Part shown: in pieces, positions 1 to 7,953 of the stretch
Layout: every line of letters begins with the position of its first letter
Numbering within the stretch: position 1 is the stretch's first letter
Source: Sphingomonas sp. SORGH_AS_0879
GTDB lineage: Bacteria; Pseudomonadota; Alphaproteobacteria; Sphingomonadales; Sphingomonadaceae
Direction of reading: 5' to 3'
DNA length: 64,000 bases
NCBI RefSeq assembly: GCF_030819175.1
Contig: NZ_JAUTBJ010000002.1
Coordinates: forward strand, 1,436,001-1,500,000
The notes under the pieces: model-generated
What the model was told of the DNA's origin: nothing
Databases searched by the model: none
The model's input: the letters and a program-made list of their open reading frames with translations, nothing else
Program-made: the position numbers and the translations under genes

Positions 1-54
1 GGCGTTCGGGAACCTCTGTGTCTTGGGATGGTGCGCTGGCCATGCGGCCGGTCG

Positions 55-210
55 TCAACCCAGCTTGCTGAGAAGGTCAAGCATCTCGTCAGGAATCTTT
101 TCGTCGACGGTCTTTTGATACGCCTGGCGAAGTGCCGAGCCCGCATCCTTCTCGCCACCCTTTTGAGGAGCGGATGACGGCGTCTTCTTCGTCTTGTTGC
201 CCAAACTCAA
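55..210 (-). CDS. nepR: Anti-sigma factor NepR (TTG start)
   Basis: A 51-residue protein with a basic N-terminus (NKTKKT) and the NepR core: LRQAY, then a spacer, then IPDEMLDLLSKLG at the C-terminus. In the general stress response of Alphaproteobacteria, NepR holds EcfG inactive until phosphorylated PhyR binds NepR by sigma-factor mimicry. There is no ATG. The TTG at 208-210 sits 5 bases after an AGGGGG ribosome binding site (216-221); a second in-frame TTG at 202-204 is less well spaced. The gene diverges from phyR, and ecfG lies downstream of phyR on the other strand, so nepR is not in the nepR-ecfG operon found in many relatives. Identity is from sequence pattern and context; I am confident. 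Confidence 0.88.
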   Translation of the reverse strand: MSLGNKTKKTPSSAPQKGGEKDAGSALRQAYQKTVDEKIPDEMLDLLSKLG

Positions 211-313
211 AATATCCCCCTGCAACGACCCACAAAGCGGGGCAACCGACGTGTCGACGCACCATGGCGCCGCCGGTCGGCGTTACGCCAGAGCCATAGT
301 TGATGTGGCGATG

Positions 314-339
314 AAACCAAATTCGATCTTGTTGGTTCC
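314..339 (-). promoter_or_regulatory. Candidate EcfG-type promoter of nepR
   Basis: Read on the minus strand, GGAAC (339-335) is followed after 16 bases by GGTT (318-315). The EcfG consensus is GGAAC, 16-17 bases, then CGTT, so there is one mismatch in the -10 element. This would give an untranslated leader of roughly 95 bases before nepR and make nepR part of its own regulon, the usual negative feedback. A weaker second GGAAC lies at about 368-372. Confidence 0.5.
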
Positions 340-473
340 CGATGCGATACGAAAAATCCGAAGGTCGGTTCCGTTCGCGGCTGCCAGAGGGGATTTCGGG
401 AAACGGCATTGAAAACCGGCGCGGCGGCCAGCACATGAGTCACCGCGAATATCTCAGGGAGTGATTATTACCC

Positions 474-1274
474 ATGTCGCTTGGACAGCAGCTTGCGCCC
501 CATCTTCCCTTCCTGCGGCGCTACGGCCGGGCCCTGACGGGCAGCCAGATGCACGGCGACAAATATGTTCGCGCCACGCTGGAGGCAATCGTGGCAGCCC
601 CCGACCAGTTCCCGCGCGACGTCGATCCGCGCCTGGGGCTGTACCGGATGTTCCAGGGCATCTGGTCGTCGGCCAATTACGACGAACTCGACAATGACGG
701 TGCGGATGCCGACGGCAATGAAGGGGTGGCGCGCGCGCGTCTCGCCCGCATGACCCCCTTGTCGCGTCAGGCGCTGTTGCTGACCGCGATGGAGGGTTTC
801 ACGCCCGAGGATGCGGCCTATCTGATCGATGTCGAGCCCAGCGAGGTCGAGGCGCTCGTGTCCGAAGCGCTGGCCGAGATCGAGCAGCAGACCCGTGCCC
901 GCGTGCTGATCATCGAGGACGAACCGATCATCGCGATGGATATCGAGACGATCGTGCGCGACCTGGGCCATGAGGTGACCGGCGTCGCCGTGACCCGCGA
1001 CGAGGCGGTCGCGCTGGCGATGGAGGATCGTCCGGGCCTCGTCCTGGCCGACATCCAGCTTGCCGACGACAGTTCGGGCATCGACGCGGTGAAGGACATT
1101 CTGGCCGAATTCGAGGTTCCGGTGATCTTCATCACCGCCTTCCCCGAACGGCTGCTGACCGGCGAGCGGCCGGAGCCGACCTTCCTGATCACCAAGCCCT
1201 TCCAGCGATCGACCGTGAAGGCGGCGATCAGTCAGGCGCTGTTCTTCGATCAGAGCACGGTCCCGGCCGAATAA
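474..1274 (+). CDS. phyR: PhyR, general stress response anti-anti-sigma regulator
   Basis: A 266-residue protein with an EcfG-like sigma domain (about residues 1-130, starting MSLGQQLAPHLPFLRRYGRAL) fused to a receiver domain (about 137-260). The receiver shows the acidic pocket IIEDE, the phospho-acceptor Asp193 in LVLADIQLAD, Thr in FITAFPE and Lys in ITKPF. When phosphorylated, the sigma-like domain is released and sequesters NepR, freeing EcfG. The ribosome binding site AGGGAG lies 12 bases upstream of the ATG, which is rather far. It diverges from nepR over about 260 bases. No cognate PhyK-type kinase gene is adjacent; the hybrid kinase at the right end is far away and of a different class. 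Confidence 0.95.
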   Translation: MSLGQQLAPHLPFLRRYGRALTGSQMHGDKYVRATLEAIVAAPDQFPRDVDPRLGLYRMFQGIWSSANYDELDNDGADADGNEGVARARLARMTPLSRQALLLTAMEGFTPEDAAYLIDVEPSEVEALVSEALAEIEQQTRARVLIIEDEPIIAMDIETIVRDLGHEVTGVAVTRDEAVALAMEDRPGLVLADIQLADDSSGIDAVKDILAEFEVPVIFITAFPERLLTGERPEPTFLITKPFQRSTVKAAISQALFFDQSTVPAE

Positions 1275-1347
1275 GACCGGGCGGGGTGTTCATGGGGAAA
1301 GATCGTCGGTTACGGACCCAAAACGGTTAACAAGCGTTGAGGTGGAC

Positions 1348-1485
1348 ATGGCTGATCCAGAACACCCCATTCATGTTTCCCGAGAGGATGCGCGGGCAGG
1401 ATCGACACCGCATGTCACGCGGTACATCCTGCCCATATCGCTGGCCCTGGTGATCGTGATCTTCGCCTATCTGGTGTTGCGCTGA
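1348..1485 (+). CDS. 45-residue single-span membrane peptide in the stress locus
   Basis: An ATG open frame encoding MADPEHPIHVSRED, a short polar stretch, then one hydrophobic span (YILPISLALVIVIFAYLVL) and a final Arg. GAGGTGG lies directly upstream with good spacing. It sits between phyR and ecfG on the same strand, filling a gap that would otherwise be 329 bases. The predicted topology is a soluble N-terminus of about 24 residues and one transmembrane helix. Function is unknown; the position suggests co-expression with phyR, but nothing in the sequence proves a role in signalling. Confidence 0.6.
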   Translation: MADPEHPIHVSREDARAGSTPHVTRYILPISLALVIVIFAYLVLR

Positions 1486-1603
1486 TCCGCGTGCGACGAC
1501 CGGACGGGGCTATTATGACCTTGGCAAGGCTGGCCTTTCCCGGCCGACAACCCTATATTCCGAAGCGGTCGTACCGTCGGCCGTTTCCGACGATCGGATT
1601 TTC

Positions 1604-2242
1604 ATGACGCAGCCACAGACGCGGGACGATATCGAGGCCGACGCACCCGTCGAGCACGTCGCCCTGCCCGATTCCGAATTCAAGGCCGAGCTGGCGCGTG
1701 TGATCCCGCATCTTCGCGCTTTCGGACGTTCGCTGTCCGGCAGCCGCGATCTGGCCGACGATCTGGTGCAGGAAACGCTGCTCAAGGCCTGGGCCGCGCG
1801 CCAGCGATTCCAGGCGGGCACGAATATGCGGGCCTGGACCTTCATCATCCTGCGCAACCTGTATCTGTCGCAGATGCGTCGTGCGCGCTTCAAGGGCGAG
1901 TGGGACGATCTGGTCGCCGACCGTATCCTGGCGGCTCCGGCCAGCCAGGACCGCCATGTCGAACTGGGCGATATGCAACGCGCGCTGATGCACCTGCCGC
2001 AGCCGCAGCGCGAAGCGCTGATCCTGGTCGGTGCGGGTGGCTTCGCCTATGAAGAGGCGGCGGAAATCTGCAACGTCGCGGTCGGCACGATCAAGAGCCG
2101 CGTCGCGCGTGGCCGCGTCGCGCTGGAGGCGATCCTGACCGAAGGCTCGCTGCCATCGCGTCGCCTGCACGAAACCGACAGCAGCAAGACCGCGCTCGAC
2201 ACGATCATGGGCGATGTCGACCAGTTGAGCGGCGGGCGGTAA
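1604..2242 (+). CDS. ecfG: ECF sigma factor EcfG (general stress response)
   Basis: A 212-residue ECF sigma factor. Region 2 is seen as RDLADDLVQETLLKAW and RAWTFIILRNLYL; region 4 as YEEAAEICNVAVGTIKSRVA with the helix-turn-helix and the ECF15-typical RVARGR ending. It has a longer N-terminus (about 25 residues before FKAELARVIPHLRAFGRSL) and a C-terminal tail of about 25 residues beyond the usual core, so the true start could be internal. EcfG directs core RNA polymerase to GGAAC/CGTT promoters when NepR is titrated by PhyR. Context with nepR and phyR makes the subtype assignment firm. A strong intrinsic terminator follows. Confidence 0.93.
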   Translation: MTQPQTRDDIEADAPVEHVALPDSEFKAELARVIPHLRAFGRSLSGSRDLADDLVQETLLKAWAARQRFQAGTNMRAWTFIILRNLYLSQMRRARFKGEWDDLVADRILAAPASQDRHVELGDMQRALMHLPQPQREALILVGAGGFAYEEAAEICNVAVGTIKSRVARGRVALEAILTEGSLPSRRLHETDSSKTALDTIMGDVDQLSGGR

Positions 2243-2262
2243 TTCCGCGTCCGATGATTTCG

Positions 2263-2298
2263 CGACCGCCTCGATCCATGGGTCAGGGCGGTCGTTTT
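2263..2298 (+). terminator. Intrinsic terminator of ecfG
   Basis: CGACCGCC (2263-2270) pairs perfectly with GGCGGTCG (2287-2294) and is followed by TTTT. It ends the phyR-ecfG unit and overlaps the first possible upstream start of the next frame, arguing that the next gene starts downstream. Confidence 0.85.
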
Positions 2299-2314
2299 GC
2301 GTCCGGTCCCGGCG

Positions 2315-2876
2315 GTGAGTGATCCCTCGCTGGGTTGGGAAGGGGTGGCGGAGCGGTTCGCCGCTCTCCGAACCGATATCGGCGTCGATGTCCTGCTTCG
2401 CTGGGCCGAACATGTCCGTCCCGGCGGCGCTATCGTGGATATCGGATGTGGGACCGGCCTTCCGATCGGGCGGGCGCTGAGCGATGCGGGCTTTCGCATG
2501 TTCGGGATCGATCCGTCGCCGCCATGTGCCAAGCGCGGTCACGGCGGAGGAAGGGGTCGAAGCCAGCCGCTTTTTCGACCGCCGATACGATGGCGCGGTC
2601 ATGGTCGGACTGCTCTTCCTGCTCAGCGAGGAGCGACAGCGCCAGGTCCTCGCCCGCATCGCCGACATTCTGCACCCCGGTGGGCATTTGCTGTTCAGCG
2701 CACCGGAACAGTCATGTCAGTGGACCGACAGCCTGACCGGCCAACTTTCCCGATCGCTCGGTCTTGCGGAGTATCGCCGCATTCTCAACGAGATCGGTTG
2801 CCCACTGGTCGAGTGCTATCGGGATGAGGGGGGCAACCATTATTGCTACGCCCGGCGGTCGGATTATCGAAGCTGA
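2315..2876 (+). pseudogene. Frameshifted class I SAM-dependent methyltransferase
   Basis: The first part, from a GTG at 2315, encodes the methyltransferase motif I region (IVDIGCGTGLPIG, then FRMFGIDPSP). At about 2520 the reading frame is lost and similarity continues in another frame: FFDRRYDGAVMVGLLFLL, then ILHPGGHLLFSAPEQ, ending GNHYCYARR. Relatives of this family usually have several residues (of the type TLVAAF) after IDxSP, so a short deletion with a frame change is the simplest explanation. Each half alone would not fold, so I call it a pseudogene, or an assembly error. The substrate is unknown. The last 13 bases overlap the 3' end of the minus-strand gene that follows. Confidence 0.72.
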
Positions 2877-3055
2877 TCCGACCGGGTGCCGGACACGCCG
2901 CGAATCCGGTCGAGGTGCGCCAGGAGCCGGACCCAGGGATCGGGTAGCCGCGACGGCTCCGAAAAGGCGGCGCGCAACGTCATGCCGATATCGTCCACGC
3001 GGCGCGGCGCGGGCACGATCCGGATATCGTTGGTCCAGGGGTCTGTAGTCGTCAT
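2864..3055 (-). CDS. Small protein resembling a divergent NepR
   Basis: A 63-residue protein. The N-terminus is MTTTDPWTNDIRIVPAPRRV; residues 21-53 read DDIGMTLRAAF, SEPSR, LPDPWVRLLAHLDRI. That order (IGxxLRxxF, then PD, then LLxxLD) matches the NepR helix pattern, with about two residues fewer in the linker than the nepR product at 55-210. It could be a NepR paralogue that binds EcfG or PhyR, or an unrelated small conserved protein. Supporting the link, its promoter region has an almost perfect EcfG-type site and it lies next to the stress locus. The ATG at 3055 is so close to the predicted -10 that the transcript may be leaderless. Confidence 0.55.
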   Translation of the reverse strand: MTTTDPWTNDIRIVPAPRRVDDIGMTLRAAFSEPSRLPDPWVRLLAHLDRIRGVSGTRSDQLR

Positions 3056-3063
3056 ACGATCAT

Positions 3064-3087
3064 AACGAACTTGGTCTTGACAAGTTC
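3064..3087 (-). promoter_or_regulatory. EcfG-like promoter overlapping a perfect inverted repeat
   Basis: On the minus strand TGAAC (3088-3084) is followed by 16 bases and CGTT (3067-3064): one mismatch to GGAAC-N16-CGTT. The same bases form a perfect 7-bp inverted repeat, GAACTTG (3067-3073) and CAAGTTC (3081-3087) with a 7-base spacer, which could be an operator. The predicted start point is within a few bases of the ATG at 3055. Confidence 0.45.
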
Positions 3088-3162
3088 AAAACATTATGAA
3101 GCGATTCTCGTCATCACATGGAAAGCCTTGGTCCATATGCCGCGTCGGGATAGACGGGACGC

Positions 3163-5853
3163 ATGAATGCGTTTCCGGCCAGCGGCCCGATCATGAGCCT
3201 GCCCGATGCGGTCGCCCGCGCGCGGCGGCATTCCTCCTTCCTGGCGATGCTGCTCGATCGGGAGCGGGGGATCGAGGCCAAGGCGCTGGACGGTATTCTG
3301 GCCGAGCCGAGCGCGCCCGACCCCGATCTATCGGTGGGAACGGCACTGCGGCGGCAGCGGCGCGCATTGGCTTTGACCGTGGCGCTGGGCGATCTGGCGG
3401 GGGTCTATGACCTGACCGAGGTGACGGGGCGGCTGACCGATTTTGCCGACCATGCGCTCGACCGTGCGATCCGGGCGGCGATTGAGGAGCGGACGCCGGG
3501 TGCCGAGCCCGTCGGCTTCGCCGCCATCGCCTTGGGCAAGCAGGGCAGCCGCGAACTCAACTATTCGTCCGACATCGACCCCATCCTGCTGTTCGACCCG
3601 AAGACCCTGCCGCATCGCCCGCGCGAGGAGCCGGAGGATGCGGCGGTCCGGATCGCCAAGCGGGTGGTCGAACTGCTCCAGGCGCGCGACGGCGAGGGCT
3701 ATGTGCTGCGCGTCGACCTGCGGCTGCGCCCCTCGCCCGAAGCGACACCGATCGCGATCCCGGTGGAGGGGGCGATCGCCTATTATGAAAGCCAGGCGCT
3801 GACCTGGGAGCGGGCGGCGTTCATCCGCGCCCGCGCGGCGGCGGGGGACATGGCGCTGGGACAGCGCTTCCTCGACGCGATCCGCCCGTTCGTCTGGCGG
3901 CGGGCGCTCGATTTCGGGGCGGTGGGCGAGATTCGCGACCTGACCCACCGCATCCGCGACCATCATGCGCAGGGGCAGGCGATGGGCCCCGGCTATGACC
4001 TCAAGCGCGGGCGTGGCGGCATTCGCGAGATCGAATTCTTCGCGCAAATCCATCAGTTGATCCACGGTGGCCGCGACCCCGCCCTTCGCGCGCCCGCCAC
4101 CCGCGACGCGCTGGCGCGGCTGGCGGAGGCCGGGCGGATCGATGCGGGAGAGGCGGCGGCGCTGTCCGATGCCTATGTCCTGCTGCGGACCATCGAGCAC
4201 CGGGTGCAGATGATCGACGATCGCCAGACCCATCAATTGCCGCTGGGCGATGGATTGGGGCGGGTGGCGCAACTGCACGGGCTGGCCGATGGCGAGGCGC
4301 TGGTCGCGATGCTGGCCCCGGTGACGGCAAAGGTCGGGCGGTTCTACGACGCGCTCGATGTCGATGAGCGGCCGCGCCTGCCGCATGATCCGGTGCTGCT
4401 CAACCAGCGGCTGGCGGCGGCGGGGCTGCGCGATATCGAGGCGGCGGCGCGGCGGATCGCGGCGTGGCGCGGCGGCGACTATGCCGCCTTGCGCAGTCCG
4501 GCGGCGCGTGAGGCGCTGGACGCGGTGCTGCCGACCCTGGTCGAGGCCTTGGGCGAGGCGCCGGACCCCGATGCGGCGCTGCTCAAGCTCGATTCGCTGT
4601 TCGAGCGGATGACCAGCGCGATCAACATCTTCCGCCTGCTGGAGGCGCGACCCGGCCTCGCCAGCCTGACAGTCGAGATCCTCAGCCATGCGGCGCCCCT
4701 GGCGGGCGAACTGGCCCGGCGTCCCGCGCTGCTCGACGGGTTGATCGACGCCTCCGCGTTCGAGCCGCTGCCCGCCGTCGAACATCTGGAACGCGCCATG
4801 CGTGGGGGTGAGGCGGGGCAGGATTATCAGGACAGGCTCGACCATGTCCGCCGGGTGGTCGGCGAATTGCGGTTCGCCTTGGGGGCGCAGATCGTGGCGG
4901 GGCGGGCCGATCCGCTGGAGGTGGCGGGCGGCTATGCGCGCGTCGCCGAGGCGGCGGTGGGGGTGCTGGCACAGGCGACGGTGGACGAATTCGTCACAGC
5001 GCATGGCCGGGTGCCCGATAGCGAACTCGTGATCCTGGCATTGGGCCGGATGGGCGGCGCGGCGCTGACCCATGCATCGGACCTCGACCTCGTCTATCTG
5101 TTCACCGGCGATTTCGCCGCCGAGTCCGATGGCCCCAAGCCGCTGGGGGCGACGCTTTACTATAACCGGCTGGCGCAGCGGGTGACGGCGGCGCTGTCGG
5201 TCCCGACCCAGGCGGGGCCGCTCTATCCGGTCGATACGCGACTGCGGCCCTCGGGTACGCAGGGGCCGCTGGTCGTCTCGGTGGAGAGTTTCGCGCGCTA
5301 TCAACGCGAGGATGCCTGGACCTGGGAGCATATGGCGCTGACCCGCGCCCGGCCCATCTATGGATCGGCGAAGGCGCGGAAGGCTGTCGCGTCCGTTATT
5401 GCCGACGTGCTGAACGGCAACCGCCCCCCGCGCGATGTGGCGGCGGAGGCGGGAGAGATGCGGACCGAGATGGCACGGCACAAGCCGCCGCAGGGACCGC
5501 TGGACGTGAAGCTGCTGCCAGGCGGGCTGGTGGATCTGGAATTCGCGGTGCACCGGACGCAACTGACCCGGCGGACCGGTTTCGACCCCGATCTGGGCCG
5601 GGCGATCGCGGCTCTGGTGGGGCAGGGGCTGATGCCCCCCGGCATGGCGACGGCGTATGACGTGCTGACCCGCGCACTCGTCGCCTTCCGCCTGCTGGTC
5701 CCCGATGGGCAGGAGCCGCCAGAGCCGACCCGCCCGCTGATCACACGCGCCATGGGGCTGGCCGACTGGGACATGGTGGTTGCCACGCTGGAGGCGACGC
5801 GGCAGGAGGTCGGCCAAGTCTGGCAAGAAGGAGTGGGCGATGGAACAGGGTGA
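3163..5853 (+). CDS. glnE: Bifunctional glutamine synthetase adenylyltransferase/deadenylylase
   Basis: An 896-residue protein, near the shorter length usual in sphingomonads (the E. coli protein has 946). It carries two nucleotidyltransferase domains: the N-terminal deadenylylase signature GSRELNYSSDIDPILLFD at about residues 127-144, and the C-terminal adenylylase signature GRMGGAALTHASDLDLVYLF at about 628. It adds or removes AMP on glutamine synthetase in response to PII and glutamine. The start chosen is the ATG at 3163; an internal ATG (MSLPDA, 3193) is an alternative. It overlaps bcp by 14 bases, so the two are likely co-transcribed. Confidence 0.95.
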   Translation: MNAFPASGPIMSLPDAVARARRHSSFLAMLLDRERGIEAKALDGILAEPSAPDPDLSVGTALRRQRRALALTVALGDLAGVYDLTEVTGRLTDFADHALDRAIRAAIEERTPGAEPVGFAAIALGKQGSRELNYSSDIDPILLFDPKTLPHRPREEPEDAAVRIAKRVVELLQARDGEGYVLRVDLRLRPSPEATPIAIPVEGAIAYYESQALTWERAAFIRARAAAGDMALGQRFLDAIRPFVWRRALDFGAVGEIRDLTHRIRDHHAQGQAMGPGYDLKRGRGGIREIEFFAQIHQLIHGGRDPALRAPATRDALARLAEAGRIDAGEAAALSDAYVLLRTIEHRVQMIDDRQTHQLPLGDGLGRVAQLHGLADGEALVAMLAPVTAKVGRFYDALDVDERPRLPHDPVLLNQRLAAAGLRDIEAAARRIAAWRGGDYAALRSPAAREALDAVLPTLVEALGEAPDPDAALLKLDSLFERMTSAINIFRLLEARPGLASLTVEILSHAAPLAGELARRPALLDGLIDASAFEPLPAVEHLERAMRGGEAGQDYQDRLDHVRRVVGELRFALGAQIVAGRADPLEVAGGYARVAEAAVGVLAQATVDEFVTAHGRVPDSELVILALGRMGGAALTHASDLDLVYLFTGDFAAESDGPKPLGATLYYNRLAQRVTAALSVPTQAGPLYPVDTRLRPSGTQGPLVVSVESFARYQREDAWTWEHMALTRARPIYGSAKARKAVASVIADVLNGNRPPRDVAAEAGEMRTEMARHKPPQGPLDVKLLPGGLVDLEFAVHRTQLTRRTGFDPDLGRAIAALVGQGLMPPGMATAYDVLTRALVAFRLLVPDGQEPPEPTRPLITRAMGLADWDMVVATLEATRQEVGQVWQEGVGDGTG

Positions 5854-6295
5854 TCCGATTCCGGCGGTGACGGTCGCGACGGCGGCGGGCGAGCCGCTGG
5901 CACTGGGCGAATTGGCCGGGCCGTTGGTCGTCTATTTCTATCCCAAGGACGACACCAGCGGCTGCACGCGCGAGGCGCAGGACTTCACCGCGCTGGCCGG
6001 GGCGTTCGCCGAGGCGGGCGTGCGGGTGCTTGGCATTTCCAAGGACAGCCCCGCCAAGCACCGCAAATTTGCCGAGAAGCACGCGCTGACCGTCGAACTG
6101 GCGAGCGATGAGGACGGCGCGGCCTGCGAAGCGTTCGGCGTCTGGGGCGAGAAGATGCTCTACGGCAAGGCCTATATGGGGATCGAGCGCGCGACCTTCC
6201 TGTTCGGTCGCGACGGGATGCTTGCGCGAAGCTGGCGCAAGGTGAAGGTGCCCGGCCATGCCGAGGCGGTGCTGGAGGCGGCGCGCGCGCTTTGA
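5840..6295 (+). CDS. bcp: Thioredoxin-dependent peroxiredoxin, Bcp/PrxQ type
   Basis: A 151-residue peroxiredoxin with the peroxidatic Cys42 in DDTSGCTREAQDF. The resolving Cys found five residues later in E. coli Bcp is absent (Gln here); Cys96 in GAACEAFGVWG, in the next helix, is a candidate resolving residue, as in atypical 2-Cys PrxQ. It reduces hydroperoxides in the cytoplasm. The start was chosen at 5840 because AAGAAGGAG lies just upstream and MEQGDPIP matches the family; it begins inside the end of glnE and its TGA overlaps the next start (TTGA). Confidence 0.93.
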   Translation: MEQGDPIPAVTVATAAGEPLALGELAGPLVVYFYPKDDTSGCTREAQDFTALAGAFAEAGVRVLGISKDSPAKHRKFAEKHALTVELASDEDGAACEAFGVWGEKMLYGKAYMGIERATFLFGRDGMLARSWRKVKVPGHAEAVLEAARAL

Positions 6296-7116
6296 CGACG
6301 ATCGCCGGACGGTGCGCGGCGGTGCTGCGCGAGAGCGAGCCGCTGGCCAAGGTACGGCTGGCGCGGCAGGTCGCGCGCGAGTGGCGGCGGGGGGCGCTGG
6401 CGCATCGTTTCGACATCGCCATGCCCGATGCGCCGGGGCGGCCCGACCGGCCCGAATTGCTGCCCCCCAATCGGATGCCCAAGCGCGGGCGCGGGGGTTC
6501 GGAAAAGGGGCGGATCGCGCTGCTCCACGCGCTGGCGCATATCGAGTTTTCGGCGATCGACCTGGCGTTCGACGCGGCGGGGCGGTTCGGCGGGCAATTC
6601 CCACGCAGCTTCGTCGACGACTGGATTTCGGTCGGCGCGGACGAGGCGATGCACTTCGCCGTGCTGCACCGGCGATTGCGCACCTTGGGTTCGGGCTATG
6701 GCGAATTGCCCGCCCATGCCGGATTGTGGGAGGCGGCCGAGGAAACCGCGCATGACGCGATGGCGCGCCTCGCCATCGTGCCGATGGTGCTGGAGGCACG
6801 CGGGCTCGACGTGACGCCGGAGACGGTGGCGCGGTTTCGCGGCGGCGGTGACGAGGCGTCGGCGCGCATCCTCCACCGCATCTATACCGATGAGATTCGC
6901 CATGTCGGTTTCGGCGCAAAATGGTTCGGCTATCTGGCCGCCGGGCATGACATCGAGCCCGCCGCGTACTGGCAGATGCTGGTCCGCCGCCATTTTCGGG
7001 GGGCGGTTAAGCCACCGTTCAACGTTTCGGCGCGCGAGTCAGCCGGTTTGACGCGGGATTTCTACGAACCACTTGCGGACATGGAACCCATGACGGCACA
7101 AGCTGACCGTCTGTAA
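6292..7116 (+). CDS. DUF455 ferritin-like protein
   Basis: A 274-residue helical protein of the DUF455 family, which has a ferritin-like di-iron fold related to MiaE. Visible metal-ligand candidates are Glu and His in LLHALAHIEFSAIDLAFD, in VGADEAMHFAVLHRRL, and in YTDEIRHVGFGAKWFG, together forming an EXXH-rich four-helix arrangement. The reaction is not established for the family. The start is a TTG that overlaps the bcp stop (TTGA), so the gene is translationally coupled to bcp. Co-location with a peroxiredoxin suggests, but does not show, a redox or hydroxylation role. Confidence 0.85.
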   Translation: MTTIAGRCAAVLRESEPLAKVRLARQVAREWRRGALAHRFDIAMPDAPGRPDRPELLPPNRMPKRGRGGSEKGRIALLHALAHIEFSAIDLAFDAAGRFGGQFPRSFVDDWISVGADEAMHFAVLHRRLRTLGSGYGELPAHAGLWEAAEETAHDAMARLAIVPMVLEARGLDVTPETVARFRGGGDEASARILHRIYTDEIRHVGFGAKWFGYLAAGHDIEPAAYWQMLVRRHFRGAVKPPFNVSARESAGLTRDFYEPLADMEPMTAQADRL

Positions 7117-7201
7117 CGCGGTGGGGCTGCGAAACAGCATTGGATGGACGAAGCCGGCAAACCCGCCATGGGGGTGTCTGGCGCAGAAGTGTCGGGGTTC
7201 G

Positions 7202-7948
7202 ATGACGCAGCTTCAGTTTACGGGTAAATCGATTGCGTCGCGCGTCCGATCGGCTCTGGGTGCCGCCGCCGTCATCGCACTGACCGGCAACGCCGCGATC
7301 GCAGCATCCTCCGCTCCCGTTGCACCCAAGGCGCCGCATCATGCGCCGACCGCCGTCGGCGGCGAGTTCATCCCGGCCAACAGCACCGAGGCTTCCGCCG
7401 ATATCCGCGCCGACCAGCAGTTCCGTACCCTGTTCCAGACCTGGAAGAAGATGGACACGGGGCAAAAGGGCGTGATCGCGATCCCCTCGGTCCATCCGGT
7501 CGAAAAGCTTCAGTTCACCAGCAATTTCGGCATCCGCTCCGACCCGTTCCGGGGCACCGCCGCGATGCATGCCGGGGTCGATATTCCGGGCCCCGTCGGC
7601 ACGCCGATCTACGCCACCGCCGACGGCATCGTCGATCATGCGGGCTGGCAGGGCGGTTACGGCAATCTGGTCGAGGTCAATCATGGCAAGGGCATCGCCA
7701 CCCGCTATGGCCATCTTTCCAAGATCCTCGTCGCCGATGGTGCCCGCGTGACGCGCGGCCAGTTGATCGCGCTGATGGGCTCGACCGGGCGTTCGACCGG
7801 CCCGCACCTTCATTATGAGGTCCGCATGGACGGTCACGCCGTCAACCCGGTCCCCTTCCTGACCACCGGCGATTATCTGACCGCGTCGCAGGATCATGCG
7901 ATCCACCAGATCCCCGTCTCCACCGACGGCCCCGCCGCGCAGGATTGA
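7202..7948 (+). CDS. Secreted M23 family peptidase
   Basis: A 248-residue protein with an N-terminal signal peptide (VRSALGAAAVIALTGNAAIAA, cut after AIA) and a C-terminal LytM/M23 domain. Zinc ligands are in MHAGVDIPG and HLHYE; the beta-rich core ATADGIVDHAGW and RYGHLSKILV is typical. It probably acts in the periplasm on peptidoglycan cross-links, or as a LytM regulator of amidases. The start at 7202 places the signal sequence correctly; upstream in-frame codons run into the end of the preceding gene. A repeat element follows the stop. Confidence 0.9.
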   Translation: MTQLQFTGKSIASRVRSALGAAAVIALTGNAAIAASSAPVAPKAPHHAPTAVGGEFIPANSTEASADIRADQQFRTLFQTWKKMDTGQKGVIAIPSVHPVEKLQFTSNFGIRSDPFRGTAAMHAGVDIPGPVGTPIYATADGIVDHAGWQGGYGNLVEVNHGKGIATRYGHLSKILVADGARVTRGQLIALMGSTGRSTGPHLHYEVRMDGHAVNPVPFLTTGDYLTASQDHAIHQIPVSTDGPAAQD

Positions 7949-7953
7949 CGAAT

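Noticed and set aside
2297..2299. TTG at 2297 as start of the methyltransferase gene
   Set aside because: It lies in the T-run of the ecfG terminator; a GTG at 2315 is more plausible.
3328..5826. An 832-residue minus-strand open frame opposite glnE
   Set aside because: GC-rich codon use makes long antisense frames; the product is Arg/Gln/His-rich without family motifs, and glnE on the plus strand is well supported.
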